Source: Chitinophagales bacterium
GTDB taxonomy: Bacteria > Bacteroidota > Bacteroidia > Chitinophagales > Chitinophagaceae
DNA: 32,611 nucleotides
Assembly (NCBI GenBank): GCA_015655435.1
Contig: JAATFC010000292.1
Coordinates: 1-32,611 of the forward strand
Reading direction: 5' to 3'
In this document: piece after piece, positions 8,778 to 16,888 of the stretch
Position numbering within the stretch: the stretch's first letter is position 1
Layout: the number at the start of each line of letters is the position of its first letter
Made by a program: the position numbers and the translations under genes
The notes under the pieces: model-generated
Database searches by the model: none
Told to the model about the DNA's origin: nothing
The model's input: only the letters and a program-made list of their open reading frames with translations

Positions 8778-9179
8778 CTATTTATACAAATCAATCCAAT
8801 GTCCCCTAAATTTTTCTTTTACATCATCCGGTAACGGAACGGATTTTTGTTGGGTAAAATCATAGTGTATCAGTACGGCTTTTCCTGTTGCGCTCAAAAC
8901 GCCATCTTGCCAAGCCTCGTTGTAGATTTCGTACGAACTGTTGCCGATTTTGGAAATATAAGTTCGGATTTCCACTTCTTTTTCCAACCGTATCTGTGCG
9001 ACAAAATCCACTTCTATATGTGCTACTATTGTATTCCACGTCTTATAGTCCATGGAGGGATGCATGATTTTCAGAACTGGATTGCGCGCGTGTTCAAACC
9101 AAACAGGTAAAACAGCATTGTTGATATGGCCACAAGCATCAGTGTCGCCAAAGCGGGGAGTTATGATTTCGCTAAACAT
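8778..9179 (-). CDS. Acyl-CoA thioesterase, hotdog fold (YbgC/4HBT type)
   Basis: A 133-residue protein, the usual size of single-hotdog thioesterases. The N-terminal RFGDTDACGHINN carries the Asp-containing active-site motif of the 4-hydroxybenzoyl-CoA thioesterase/YbgC family (D-x-D-x-x-G-H-x-N-N). It likely hydrolyses acyl-CoA thioesters in the cytosol; chain-length preference cannot be read from the sequence. It stands alone and is divergent from the M1-like peptidase gene at 9263, separated by 83 bases. Confidence 0.85.
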   Translation of the reverse strand: MFSEIITPRFGDTDACGHINNAVLPVWFEHARNPVLKIMHPSMDYKTWNTIVAHIEVDFVAQIRLEKEVEIRTYISKIGNSSYEIYNEAWQDGVLSATGKAVLIHYDFTQQKSVPLPDDVKEKFRGHWIDLYK

Positions 9180-9262
9180 ATTTTATTACCTCTTCAAAAA
9201 TTTTAAGAATGGCTCTAAGTTATCTTTTTTACCTTTAATCCGTCGAAAAATTAAATGAAAAT

Positions 9263-11143
9263 ATGTTGAAGAAAATATGCGTATTTACCGCGATGTTATT
9301 TGCCGGACAATCCTTCCTACAAGCGCAGGATCTCTATATGCCGCGCAATATCAAGAAAGCCTATGAAAACGGTACTCGGTCCATGGACGGAAAGCCGGGA
9401 AAAAATTATTGGCAAAACAAAGGCGTTTACGATATCAAACTAATGGCTTATCCGACGGAACGGAAAATGGAAGGTTTCGAGTCTATTCAATATACGAACA
9501 ATAGCTCCGATACATTAAAAACACTTACGTTACGCTTCGTCAATAATATACACAAGCCCACGTCTGCCAAGTCCGGTCCCGTGTCGTCTGACTTCTTGAC
9601 CTCGGGCCTGAAACTGAAAACCTGTATCATTGATGGCTATAAATATAAAATACCGGACGATGCGTTCTCAACAGTTTGCAATATCCGTCTAGCCAAGGCA
9701 CTGACTCCGAAATCTTTGTCCAATATACAGATCGAGTGGGGATATCCTCTTTCCATATTGAGCGGACGTGAGGGGATGTTAGATAGCACGACGATATATG
9801 CGGCGTATAGTTATCCGCGTGTCTCAGTGTATGACGACTATAATGGGTGGGATCGACTAGAACATTCGGATAGAGCGGAATTTTATAATGATTTCAATGA
9901 CTATAAAGTTTCCGTTTCTGCTCCCAAAAACTATATAGTATGGGGAACGGGCGATTTGCTCAATCCTGACGAAGTATTACAACCAAATGTGGCAAAGCGT
10001 TTAAAAGATTCTTATAGTTCTGATTCCGTGATTCATATTGCCAGTTTACCTGAATTATTGGCTAATAAAGTAACGGCTCAGAACGAATGGAACGAATGGA
10101 AATTTTCGGCAACTGATATTTCGGATGTATGTTTTGCGATTGGCAACCACTATGTGTGGGACGGTGCGAGTGTCGTTGTTGATGACAAGACCAATAGGCG
10201 CGTGAGTATGCAGGCTGCATACAATGATACGACAGTTGACTTTCCTCATGCCGTAAAATGGGGAACATACGCATTGCGGAGTTTTTCTACCAAATGGCCA
10301 GGCGTTGCATATCCTTATCCTAAGATGACTGCAGTGCAAGGACAAGCCGACATGGAGTTCCCTATGATGGTCAATGACGGCACCGTCGGAAAAGATTTGC
10401 GTTTTGCACAGATGTTGCAAGACCACGAAATGGCGCATACATATTTTCCTTTTTACATGGGAATCAACGAAACGCGCTATGCCTATATGGACGAAGGTTG
10501 GGCGACTACATTTGAATACTTAATTGGTATTGACGAATACGGCAAAGCCAATGCGGACAGCGTTTACAAAAACTTTCGTGTGACGCGGTATATCAATGAC
10601 CCATCAACAGAAGAAGACCAACCAATCATATTAATGTCGTCACAAGTATCAGATGCTGGCTATGGTAACAATTCCTACGGAAAAGCATCGCTTTCCTATC
10701 TCGCGTTGAAGGATATGCTGGGTGATAATCTGTTCAAAAAAGCATTGCATAACTATATGAACAACTGGAACGGAAAACATCCAATTCCTTGGGACTATTT
10801 CAACTCCATGAATACAGGAAACGGACAGAACCTGAACTGGTTTTTTCAAAACTGGTTTTTTACGAACAACTATATTGACTTAAAAATTAATGATGTCAAA
10901 ACAACTAAATCCGGCGCATCTGTTACCATTCAAAATATTGGAGGATTCGCGATTCCGTTTGATATAGTTGTAAAATATAGTGATGGTTCTGGTGAAAGAA
11001 TCCATAAAACTCCCGCAATATGGAAAGCCGACCAAGCAAAAACGACAATTGCTATCGCAAGCAAAAAGAAGATTAGTTCAATAAGTTTGGATGGTGGTTT
11101 GTTCATGGATGCGACACCTGCCAATAATACCAAAACATTATAG
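9263..11143 (+). CDS. Secreted M1-family (gluzincin) metallopeptidase
   Basis: A 626-residue exported protein with a signal peptide cut near residue 21 (FLQA-QD). The zinc site is complete: H388-E389-M-A-H392 followed 18 residues later by E411 (MDEGW), the HExxH-18x-E pattern of family M1. ADMEFPM (362-368) sits where M1 aminopeptidases carry the GAMEN exopeptidase motif, so substrate recognition may be altered. The N-terminal ~200 residues look like the M1 beta domain. The C-terminal ~90 residues (from ~535) form a beta-rich domain. It probably trims peptides in the periplasm or at the surface. The TAG stop is followed at once, in the same frame, by the TTG start of the globin gene. A weak -7-like TACCTTTA lies at 9230-9237. 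Confidence 0.85.
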   Translation: MLKKICVFTAMLFAGQSFLQAQDLYMPRNIKKAYENGTRSMDGKPGKNYWQNKGVYDIKLMAYPTERKMEGFESIQYTNNSSDTLKTLTLRFVNNIHKPTSAKSGPVSSDFLTSGLKLKTCIIDGYKYKIPDDAFSTVCNIRLAKALTPKSLSNIQIEWGYPLSILSGREGMLDSTTIYAAYSYPRVSVYDDYNGWDRLEHSDRAEFYNDFNDYKVSVSAPKNYIVWGTGDLLNPDEVLQPNVAKRLKDSYSSDSVIHIASLPELLANKVTAQNEWNEWKFSATDISDVCFAIGNHYVWDGASVVVDDKTNRRVSMQAAYNDTTVDFPHAVKWGTYALRSFSTKWPGVAYPYPKMTAVQGQADMEFPMMVNDGTVGKDLRFAQMLQDHEMAHTYFPFYMGINETRYAYMDEGWATTFEYLIGIDEYGKANADSVYKNFRVTRYINDPSTEEDQPIILMSSQVSDAGYGNNSYGKASLSYLALKDMLGDNLFKKALHNYMNNWNGKHPIPWDYFNSMNTGNGQNLNWFFQNWFFTNNYIDLKINDVKTTKSGASVTIQNIGGFAIPFDIVVKYSDGSGERIHKTPAIWKADQAKTTIAIASKKKISSISLDGGLFMDATPANNTKTL

Positions 11144-11521
11144 TTGAAAAAAGATATTCAAAATAGGGAAGATGTCACTTTATTGGTCGATACTTTTTAC
11201 GAAAAAGTAAAAGCCAATACTATAATCGGTCCGATATTCAACGATATCATAAATGTTGACTGGCAAACACATCTTCCCAAAATGTATAGTTTCTGGAGCA
11301 GTATCCTATTGGACGAGCATTCCTATTCGGGTAATCCGATGTCCGTACACATTCATATTGGAAGTCGAACTCCAATGACCGAAAAAGAATTTTCCGAATG
11401 GTTACGATTATTTAATCAGACGATCGAAGAATTGTTTGAAGGCTCAAAAACAGATGAAGCAAAAAACCGTGCGGCCAATATTGCAAGACTAATGCAGTAT
11501 AAGATTGAAAGGGGATTTTAA
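11144..11521 (+). CDS. Truncated haemoglobin, group III
   Basis: A 125-residue 2-over-2 globin. Residues matching group III landmarks: Tyr B10 = Y19 (TFYEKV), His43 in the E-helix region, the proximal His in NPMSVHIHI (H69 most likely), and Trp G8 = W86 (SEWLRLF). Members bind O2, NO or related ligands through haem in the cytosol; the physiological role varies. The start is a TTG that directly follows the TAG of the metallopeptidase gene, in the same reading frame. The resulting N-terminus MKKDIQNRED fits the family start as I remember it, and no in-frame ATG occurs before residue 47. Translation probably depends on ribosomes finishing the upstream gene. It converges with the GLPGLI gene, leaving 8 bases. 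Confidence 0.85.
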   Translation: MKKDIQNREDVTLLVDTFYEKVKANTIIGPIFNDIINVDWQTHLPKMYSFWSSILLDEHSYSGNPMSVHIHIGSRTPMTEKEFSEWLRLFNQTIEELFEGSKTDEAKNRAANIARLMQYKIERGF

Positions 11522-11529
11522 ATTAAGTG

Positions 11530-12426
11530 TTATTCTTCTATTTTCAGTTCTATGCTATTGCGGGGTTCATTTTTCTTTTTTTTCTTTGGATTGAATTCTC
11601 CATTACTGATGCGTGATCTCCCAACGGCTATATTCTTCTGCCCATTAAAAAATGCTTTGGGGTCTTTCTCAAATACTTCCATCATGGCATCGTATTCATT
11701 TTTGGTACAGATTGTTCCTTTAGACGGAATTCCAATAGTTGCATTATCACTATTTTTTGTAAAAGTATTGATGGCCACATAATATATCTGCCTTGTGTCA
11801 TCGTAAGCCTGTAGGATTATTCCAGGTAATCCCATAAGTGTACGTGGTCCGAAGGAACTTGGAATATCTGTTGTAAACCATGCTGTATAATGTCTTCCGA
11901 GCACATCTGCTGTAGCTTTCTGACAGGTAAATCCTAGAATGTTTTTGGTGGAATCATTGATACTCCAGTCTTCTTTTTTGGTTATATATTTTAATAAATA
12001 ATGATTATCAAACAGTTCTTCATGTTGGTATACATTGTTTTCATTGGAAAGAAATCGGGTTTTTGAAAGTTTGGAGTTATATGCCGGAAAAGGCTCTGTA
12101 TTTTTTGCACTTGGATCTTCCTTGGATTTACGATCTATAATGATAGAGACGGACGAGTCTAGCTCTCGCAATCCATTTAATCTATAATCTGAGAAATGTT
12201 GACTATACGACAAAGCCATGGTATCAATCTGTAAGCTGTCTATCCGAGTGGTGTCAGGTTTGTATATTTGTTGATATATAATGATACCGATAGTTTTTTC
12301 CGGATTTTTAATGTCGTATTTTCCTCCTACTTGCTTCAGATTCGCTACAAAATCCATATTGTATTGCGTATAACCGCAATAATTGAAAAGAAAGATTCCC
12401 GTCAATAAACCTATGAGTTTTAACAT
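11530..12426 (-). CDS. GLPGLI family secreted protein
   Basis: A 298-residue exported protein with an N-terminal signal segment (LIGLLTGIFLFNYCGYTQ). The family signature appears as GPRTLMGLPGIILQAYDD, preceded by LGFTCQKATADVLGRHYTAWFTTDIP, the conserved core of GLPGLI proteins (TIGR01200). The family is found in Bacteroidota, often in many paralogues, and has no established function. A run of eight T (lysine codons, on the minus strand) near 11576-11583 encodes part of a KKKKK tract near the C-terminus and could be prone to slippage. Cytoplasmic regulation or partners are not evident. Confidence 0.85.
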   Translation of the reverse strand: MLKLIGLLTGIFLFNYCGYTQYNMDFVANLKQVGGKYDIKNPEKTIGIIIYQQIYKPDTTRIDSLQIDTMALSYSQHFSDYRLNGLRELDSSVSIIIDRKSKEDPSAKNTEPFPAYNSKLSKTRFLSNENNVYQHEELFDNHYLLKYITKKEDWSINDSTKNILGFTCQKATADVLGRHYTAWFTTDIPSSFGPRTLMGLPGIILQAYDDTRQIYYVAINTFTKNSDNATIGIPSKGTICTKNEYDAMMEVFEKDPKAFFNGQKNIAVGRSRISNGEFNPKKKKKNEPRNSIELKIEE

Positions 12427-12566
12427 GACATTTTTTTATAACTAAAGAATTAATCATCAAATTACTAAATTAATTCTATCAAAAAAAGTTTTTCGAATAT
12501 ATTCAAAAAACAATACTACAATTTTTAGCATTCTTGCTCCTTTTTTCTCCTTAACTTGCAGTAGTT

Positions 12567-15425
12567 ATGGCAAAAAAAATGCAGGCAGCAACTCCAGATA
12601 TAGCGGAAGTAATCGAAATCATCGGCGCACGAGAACATAATCTAAAAGACATATCTCTCAACATACCCAAAAACAAACTCGTTGTCTTTACGGGAGTGAG
12701 TGGCAGCGGCAAATCGTCGTTGGCATTTGATACGATTTACAACGAGGGACAGCGTCGGTACATGGAGAGTTTCAGTGCCTATGCACGTCAGTTCATGGGC
12801 GATATGGAACGTCCGGACGTGGACAAGATTTCGGGATTGAGCCCTGTCATCTCCATCGAACAAAAAACAACCAACAAAAATCCACGTTCGACTGTCGGGA
12901 CGATTACGGAGATATACGATTTTCTGCGTTTGCTGTTTGCACGTATTGGCGAAGCGTATAGTTACAATACGGGTAAAAAAATGGTGAAATTCAGCGAAGA
13001 GGAAATCTTACAAAACGTATTTGAAAAATATGAAGGCGAAAAGATAAATGTATTGGCGCCGTTGGTTCGTGGACGAAAAGGCCATTATCGTGAACTGTTT
13101 GAAGATATTCGCAAAAAAGGTTTTCTGAAAGTGCGCGTGGATGGAGAGGTGAAAGACATCTCACCCAAAATGCGACTCGACCGCTACAAAATCCACGATA
13201 TTGAAGTCGTCATTGACCGCCTGCAAGTAACGGAAGACATGCGCGTGCGGTTAAGTCAAAGCATCCAACAGGCTTTGAAAATGGGCAATGACTTGGTATT
13301 TTTCCTGTTACAGGATTCGGGTAAATTAGTACAATATTCCAAACAACTGGTCTGTCAAGATACGGGTATTAGTTACGAAGAACCTTCTCCCAATTCGTTT
13401 TCGTTCAATTCGCCCTATGGAGCATGTTCACATTGTAAGGGTTTGGGTTCCGTGTATAGTATTGATCTGGAAGCGGTGATTCCCGACCGTTCGGTTTCTA
13501 TTGAAGATGGCGGTATTGCGCCACTGGGTGCGGAACGTGATGCGGGAATATTCCAACAAGTGAAACGTATTGCGAAAAAAAACGGTATCTCGCTCGACAA
13601 ACCGCTGTCTGAAATCCCACAGGAGAAAATCAATATTCTTCTTTTTGGCGACACAAATGCCAATACGGATTTGGAAATCGACATGGACGAGATTGTGACG
13701 GGCAATATGCACGGACAACCGTTTGAAGGTGTCATCCCGATGTTAAAACGATGGTTTTCCTCACAGGACAGTTCCAATTTTGTCAAAGAATGGGTGGAAA
13801 AATTCATGGAGCTCAGCACCTGCCCGACTTGTGACGGACAACGTTTACGCAAAGAAAGTCTTTGGTTTAAAATAGATGAAAAGAACATTGCAGAACTCAG
13901 CAATCTAGATTTGACCAAACTTGAAAAATGGTTTACCAATATTGAAAAAAGGCTTTCGAACAAACAAAATATTATTGCAAAAGACATATTGAAAGAAATC
14001 CGCGACAGGCTGGGATTCTTACTGAACGTGGGTTTAACGTACTTGACATTGAATCGTCCAACTAGAAGTCTTAGTGGTGGTGAAAGCCAACGCATTCGGC
14101 TTGCGACACAGATTGGTTCGCAACTACAGGGTATCACGTATATATTGGACGAACCTAGTATTGGACTGCATCAGCGTGACAATATGCGGTTGATAAAGGC
14201 ATTGGAAAATCTGCGCGACATCGGCAACAGTATATTGGTCGTGGAGCACGATAAAGACATTATGTTGGCGTCTGACTATCTGGTGGATATCGGTACGGGA
14301 GCTGGAAGGCTTGGCGGGGCTATCGTTGCGCAAGGTTCGCCAAAGGAAATCATGCAGGCAAAATCCGAAACTGCAGCTTATCTCAATGGTAAAAAAATGA
14401 TTGCCGTTCCGGCGAAACGCAGAAAAGGAAACGGTAATTTTATCGAAATAAAAGGAGCTGTGGGCAACAATCTGCAAAAAGTAAATGCTAAGTTTCCTTT
14501 GGGACAATTGATAGTTGTTTCTGGCGTAAGCGGTAGTGGCAAATCGACGTTGATAAACGAAACGCTTTATCCTATTTTGTCCCAATACTGCTATAAATCC
14601 CGTACCAAACCGATGCCTTATCAAAGTGTTTCCGGATTGGAAAACATTGATAAAGTAATCGACATTGACCAATCACCAATAGGGCGCACGCCGAGAAGTA
14701 ATCCTGCTACGTATTGTGGTTTTTTCACGGATATACGCACACTTTTCGCCGCCATTCCGGAAGCTAAAATAAGAGGTTATAGTGCCGGACGTTTTTCATT
14801 CAACGTCAAGGGTGGACGTTGTGATATGTGCGAGGGTGCAGGCATCCGAGTCATCGAAATGAACTTCTTACCCGACGTGCATGTTCCCTGCGAAAAATGC
14901 AACGGTCGTCGTTACAACCGCGAAACGTTGGAAATCCGCTATAAAGGCAAGTCCATCAGCGATATACTGGACATGACGGTGGACGAGGCGATTGATTTTT
15001 TCCAACCAGTTCCGTCCTTGTATCGTAGGATTAAAGTATTGCAGGATGTAGGTTTGGGTTATATTACTTTGGGACAGTCGGCCGTAACGCTGAGTGGTGG
15101 AGAAGCTCAGCGTGTCAAGCTCTCCACGGAACTAGGCAAAAGAGATACCGGACGAACTTTTTACATATTGGACGAACCAACGACCGGCCTACATTTCAAG
15201 GATATACAGTTGTTGCTGAATGTGGTGAACAAACTGGTTGACCGTGGGAATACCGTTCTGATTATTGAGCACAATATGGATGTAATCAAAGTGGCGGATA
15301 CGGTCATCGACCTCGGTCCGGAAGGTGGTAGCGGTGGTGGTAAAATACTATTCTCAGGAACACCAGAGCAGATGGTCAAAACTCAGGATGGTCCGACTGC
15401 CCAGTTTTTGAAATTGGAGTTGTAA
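12567..15425 (+). CDS. uvrA: UvrABC system protein A (excinuclease ATPase)
   Basis: A 952-residue, full-length UvrA, the damage-recognition ATPase of nucleotide excision repair that loads UvrB. Two ABC modules: Walker A GVSGSGKSS (43-51) and GVSGSGKST (~653-661); signatures LSGGESQR and LSGGEAQR; Walker B ILDEP in both halves. Zinc-binding Cys pairs are visible at C287/C290 with C419/C422, and at C752/C755 with C775/C778 (CEKC). The UvrB-binding and insertion regions are in place. Transcribed alone. An imperfect -7-like TAACTTGC (12552-12559) precedes the ATG by 7 bases, which would imply a very short leader. A 13-bp perfect inverted repeat follows the stop by 22 bases. Confidence 0.97.
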   Translation: MAKKMQAATPDIAEVIEIIGAREHNLKDISLNIPKNKLVVFTGVSGSGKSSLAFDTIYNEGQRRYMESFSAYARQFMGDMERPDVDKISGLSPVISIEQKTTNKNPRSTVGTITEIYDFLRLLFARIGEAYSYNTGKKMVKFSEEEILQNVFEKYEGEKINVLAPLVRGRKGHYRELFEDIRKKGFLKVRVDGEVKDISPKMRLDRYKIHDIEVVIDRLQVTEDMRVRLSQSIQQALKMGNDLVFFLLQDSGKLVQYSKQLVCQDTGISYEEPSPNSFSFNSPYGACSHCKGLGSVYSIDLEAVIPDRSVSIEDGGIAPLGAERDAGIFQQVKRIAKKNGISLDKPLSEIPQEKINILLFGDTNANTDLEIDMDEIVTGNMHGQPFEGVIPMLKRWFSSQDSSNFVKEWVEKFMELSTCPTCDGQRLRKESLWFKIDEKNIAELSNLDLTKLEKWFTNIEKRLSNKQNIIAKDILKEIRDRLGFLLNVGLTYLTLNRPTRSLSGGESQRIRLATQIGSQLQGITYILDEPSIGLHQRDNMRLIKALENLRDIGNSILVVEHDKDIMLASDYLVDIGTGAGRLGGAIVAQGSPKEIMQAKSETAAYLNGKKMIAVPAKRRKGNGNFIEIKGAVGNNLQKVNAKFPLGQLIVVSGVSGSGKSTLINETLYPILSQYCYKSRTKPMPYQSVSGLENIDKVIDIDQSPIGRTPRSNPATYCGFFTDIRTLFAAIPEAKIRGYSAGRFSFNVKGGRCDMCEGAGIRVIEMNFLPDVHVPCEKCNGRRYNRETLEIRYKGKSISDILDMTVDEAIDFFQPVPSLYRRIKVLQDVGLGYITLGQSAVTLSGGEAQRVKLSTELGKRDTGRTFYILDEPTTGLHFKDIQLLLNVVNKLVDRGNTVLIIEHNMDVIKVADTVIDLGPEGGSGGGKILFSGTPEQMVKTQDGPTAQFLKLEL

Positions 15426-15447
15426 AAGGTGAGCATTATTGGTAAAA

Positions 15448-15489
15448 ATGCAGACTATCTTAAGACATTTATGACGAGATAGTCTGCAT
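15448..15489. terminator. 13-bp perfect inverted repeat downstream of uvrA
   Basis: ATGCAGACTATCT (15448-15460) pairs perfectly with AGATAGTCTGCAT (15477-15489) across a 16-base loop, 22 bases after the uvrA stop. It may form a transcript-end hairpin, but no T tract follows, so classical intrinsic termination is uncertain. Confidence 0.45.
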
Positions 15490-15494
15490 GGGTT

Positions 15495-15517
15495 TCAAAC
15501 TACGGATCAAACTACGG
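15495..15517. repeat. Tandem 11-mer TCAAACTACGG x2
   Basis: Two identical copies of TCAAACTACGG (15495-15505 and 15507-15517) are separated by one base. A 7-bp inverted pair GCTGGAT/ATCCAGC (15517-15523, 15545-15551) follows immediately. Meaning unknown. Confidence 0.6.
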
Positions 15518-15565
15518 CTGGATGCTTTTTCAATTCCGACTTTAATCCAGCATTTTGCCAATACA

Positions 15566-15584
15566 ATGTTAGCGGTAGTGCTTT
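15566..15584 (+). repeat. Left arm of 19-bp inverted repeat around an orphan gene
   Basis: ATGTTAGCGGTAGTGCTTT matches the reverse complement of 16010-16028 with a single mismatch (G/A). Together the arms enclose a 463-bp unit holding the AT-rich orphan gene 15599-15943. The base composition and position suggest a mobile unit or cassette boundary; no clear target duplication is visible outside the arms. Confidence 0.65.
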
Positions 15585-15598
15585 TTATATATTGTTTT

Positions 15599-15943
15599 TT
15601 AATGATATTTTTCTAAAAGTATAATTGGAGTTTGGATTTCTCCGATCCATTCACTTGCTAAATATCCGTAATGATTTTTAAATTCTTCCAATTCAATTTT
15701 ATCAGGATTGTCAATTATCTTATTTTGGGGTTCGGTTTTCCAAAATTCATAACAATTATATACCTCAATCCATTTTAACTTTTCTCCAATATTTGCAACA
15801 ACAAACTCAACGGGATATTTTTTCAGAATTTCTTGGATTTCTTTTTGATTTAGTGTTTTAGTCTTTTTTGCATAAATTTCTTCAGAATCATTCCATAAAT
15901 TTTTGATTGGAATTTCAGTCACAATTTTACTTGAATAATCCAC
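15599..15943 (-). CDS. Small hypothetical protein, AT-rich orphan gene
   Basis: I do not recognise this 114-residue protein. It is acidic and aromatic-rich, with no signal peptide or membrane helix, and is probably a small soluble alpha/beta protein. It begins at GTG (15941-15943); a TAA stop lies two codons upstream in frame and the protein contains no internal Met, so this is the only reasonable start. The DNA is AT-rich (31 G/C in 120 bases sampled at 15661-15780). The gene is enclosed by a 19-bp inverted repeat (15566-15584/16010-16028), and a hairpin lies in its presumed leader. Size and isolation would fit a small immunity or defence-type accessory gene, but nothing in the sequence proves that. 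Confidence 0.6.
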   Translation of the reverse strand: MDYSSKIVTEIPIKNLWNDSEEIYAKKTKTLNQKEIQEILKKYPVEFVVANIGEKLKWIEVYNCYEFWKTEPQNKIIDNPDKIELEEFKNHYGYLASEWIGEIQTPIILLEKYH

Positions 15944-15969
15944 GACTTATTTTGATAATTTAAATTTTC

Positions 15970-15993
15970 AATCGATTTTGTTTAAAATCGATT
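15970..15993 (-). promoter_or_regulatory. Perfect 10-bp hairpin upstream of the orphan gene
   Basis: AATCGATTTT and AAAATCGATT pair perfectly across a GTTT loop. On the minus strand it lies 26 bases before the GTG start of the orphan gene and next to motif copy B, so it may be a leader hairpin or part of the recombination or mobility site. Confidence 0.45.
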
Positions 15994-15996
15994 TTG

Positions 15997-16026
15997 AGGT
16001 TTGTTAGTTAAAGCATTACCGCTAAC
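15997..16026 (-). repeat. Orphan-gene-associated motif, copy B
   Basis: Read on the minus strand: GTTAGC, 12 bases, ACTAACAAACCT. It shares the first six and last twelve bases with copy A at 5604-5632. Its GTTAGCGGTAATGCTTT part is also the right arm of the inverted repeat around the orphan gene. Confidence 0.65.
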
Positions 16027-16028
16027 AT
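16010..16028 (-). repeat. Right arm of 19-bp inverted repeat
   Basis: Reverse complement ATGTTAGCGGTAATGCTTT pairs with the left arm at 15566-15584, 18 of 19 bases. It overlaps motif copy B. Confidence 0.65.
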
Positions 16029-16221
16029 TATTATTGACGCAATATACTGATTTTAACCAATTTTTAAAATATTATCACAATGTATTGAAAGTCAAATATA
16101 TATGGTAATACAAAGAAGATGCGCATAAAGTATAATATTTTGTGTATTAGCGTATATAATACAAAAAACGCATTCTATCATTATAATCACAAACCCCAAA
16201 TATCATCTAAAAACTATTGCC

Positions 16222-16229
16222 TACCTTTG
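16222..16229 (+). promoter_or_regulatory. -7 box of the def promoter
   Basis: TACCTTTG is an exact match to TAnnTTTG and lies 24 bases before the ATG of def. The -33 region is not well matched. Confidence 0.55.
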
Positions 16230-16253
16230 CACTCCGAATAAAGAATTTTAGAT

Positions 16254-16829
16254 ATGATTTTATCAATAGTGGGTTACGGTTCGAATGTATTGAGGGAAAA
16301 ATGTGTGGATATTGACAAGAATTACGCTGATTTACCCAAACTGATTGCCGATATGTGGGAAACATTGTATGCCAGCAACGGCGTGGGTTTGGCAGCTCCG
16401 CAGATTGATCGGAATATTCGTTTGTTTATAGTGGACAGTGCGCAGATTTTTGAACATGCGGAGGATGGTGATGAAACTTACCCTGACAAACCGGGATTTA
16501 AAAAAGTATTCATAAACGCTCACATAGTCGAAAAGAAAGGAGATGAATGGCCTTACCAAGAAGGCTGTCTGAGTATTCCTGGAATCCGCGAAGACATTAT
16601 GCGCCCGGAAGAGGTGACGATTGAGTATATGGATGAAAATTTCCAAAAACATAAGGATACGTTTAATGGCATCACGGCCCGAATCATCCAACACGAATAC
16701 GATCATATTGAGGGAAAACTTTTCATTGATTACCTCAAACCTCTGAAACGCAAACTGATGGGACGCAAGCTGGACAATATTATGAAAGGGCAGGTCAAAG
16801 TGGACTATAAAATGAAATTTGCCAAATAA
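16254..16829 (+). CDS. def: Peptide deformylase
   Basis: Removes the N-formyl group from nascent proteins, a metal-dependent (usually Fe2+) cytosolic hydrolase. All three family motifs are present: GVGLAAPQ (43-50), EGCLS with metal ligand C105, and H147-E148-Y-D-H151. 191 residues, within the normal range. An acidic insertion (AEDGDETYPDKPGF) lies around residues 69-82. Start at the ATG 16254, 24 bases after a TAnnTTTG box. Transcribed from its own promoter just right of the orphan-gene unit. Confidence 0.96.
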   Translation: MILSIVGYGSNVLREKCVDIDKNYADLPKLIADMWETLYASNGVGLAAPQIDRNIRLFIVDSAQIFEHAEDGDETYPDKPGFKKVFINAHIVEKKGDEWPYQEGCLSIPGIREDIMRPEEVTIEYMDENFQKHKDTFNGITARIIQHEYDHIEGKLFIDYLKPLKRKLMGRKLDNIMKGQVKVDYKMKFAK

Positions 16830-16888
16830 TTAAGAGTTATATAGCAGCTTTTTGCTTATTTTTCGGGCGGAAAATCATCAAGCCCAAT

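Larger units (their letters stand above)
15944..16253. other. 310-bp intergenic region between orphan gene and def
   Basis: From left to right it holds a 10-bp perfect hairpin (15970-15993), the second copy of the orphan-gene motif overlapping the right inverted-repeat arm (15997-16028), an AT-rich stretch with no ORF, a GTATTA/TAATAC inverted pair (16144-16149, 16157-16162) within TTTTGTGTATTA...TAATACAAAAAA, and the def promoter near 16222. No RNA gene was recognised. Confidence 0.6.

Noticed and set aside
11576-11583. T8 tract in the GLPGLI gene as a phase-variation switch
   Set aside because: It lies near the C-terminus in a Lys-rich tail, where a slip would hardly change function; too little to claim regulation.
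13415-14672. Minus-strand open frames of 240 and 182 codons inside uvrA
   Set aside because: They are antisense to highly conserved uvrA coding sequence and show no domain, so they are chance frames.
15566-16028. Classical integron array
   Set aside because: No integrase is present, the sites do not fit the attC consensus strictly, and only one gene is enclosed; the cassette idea is kept only as a hypothesis.
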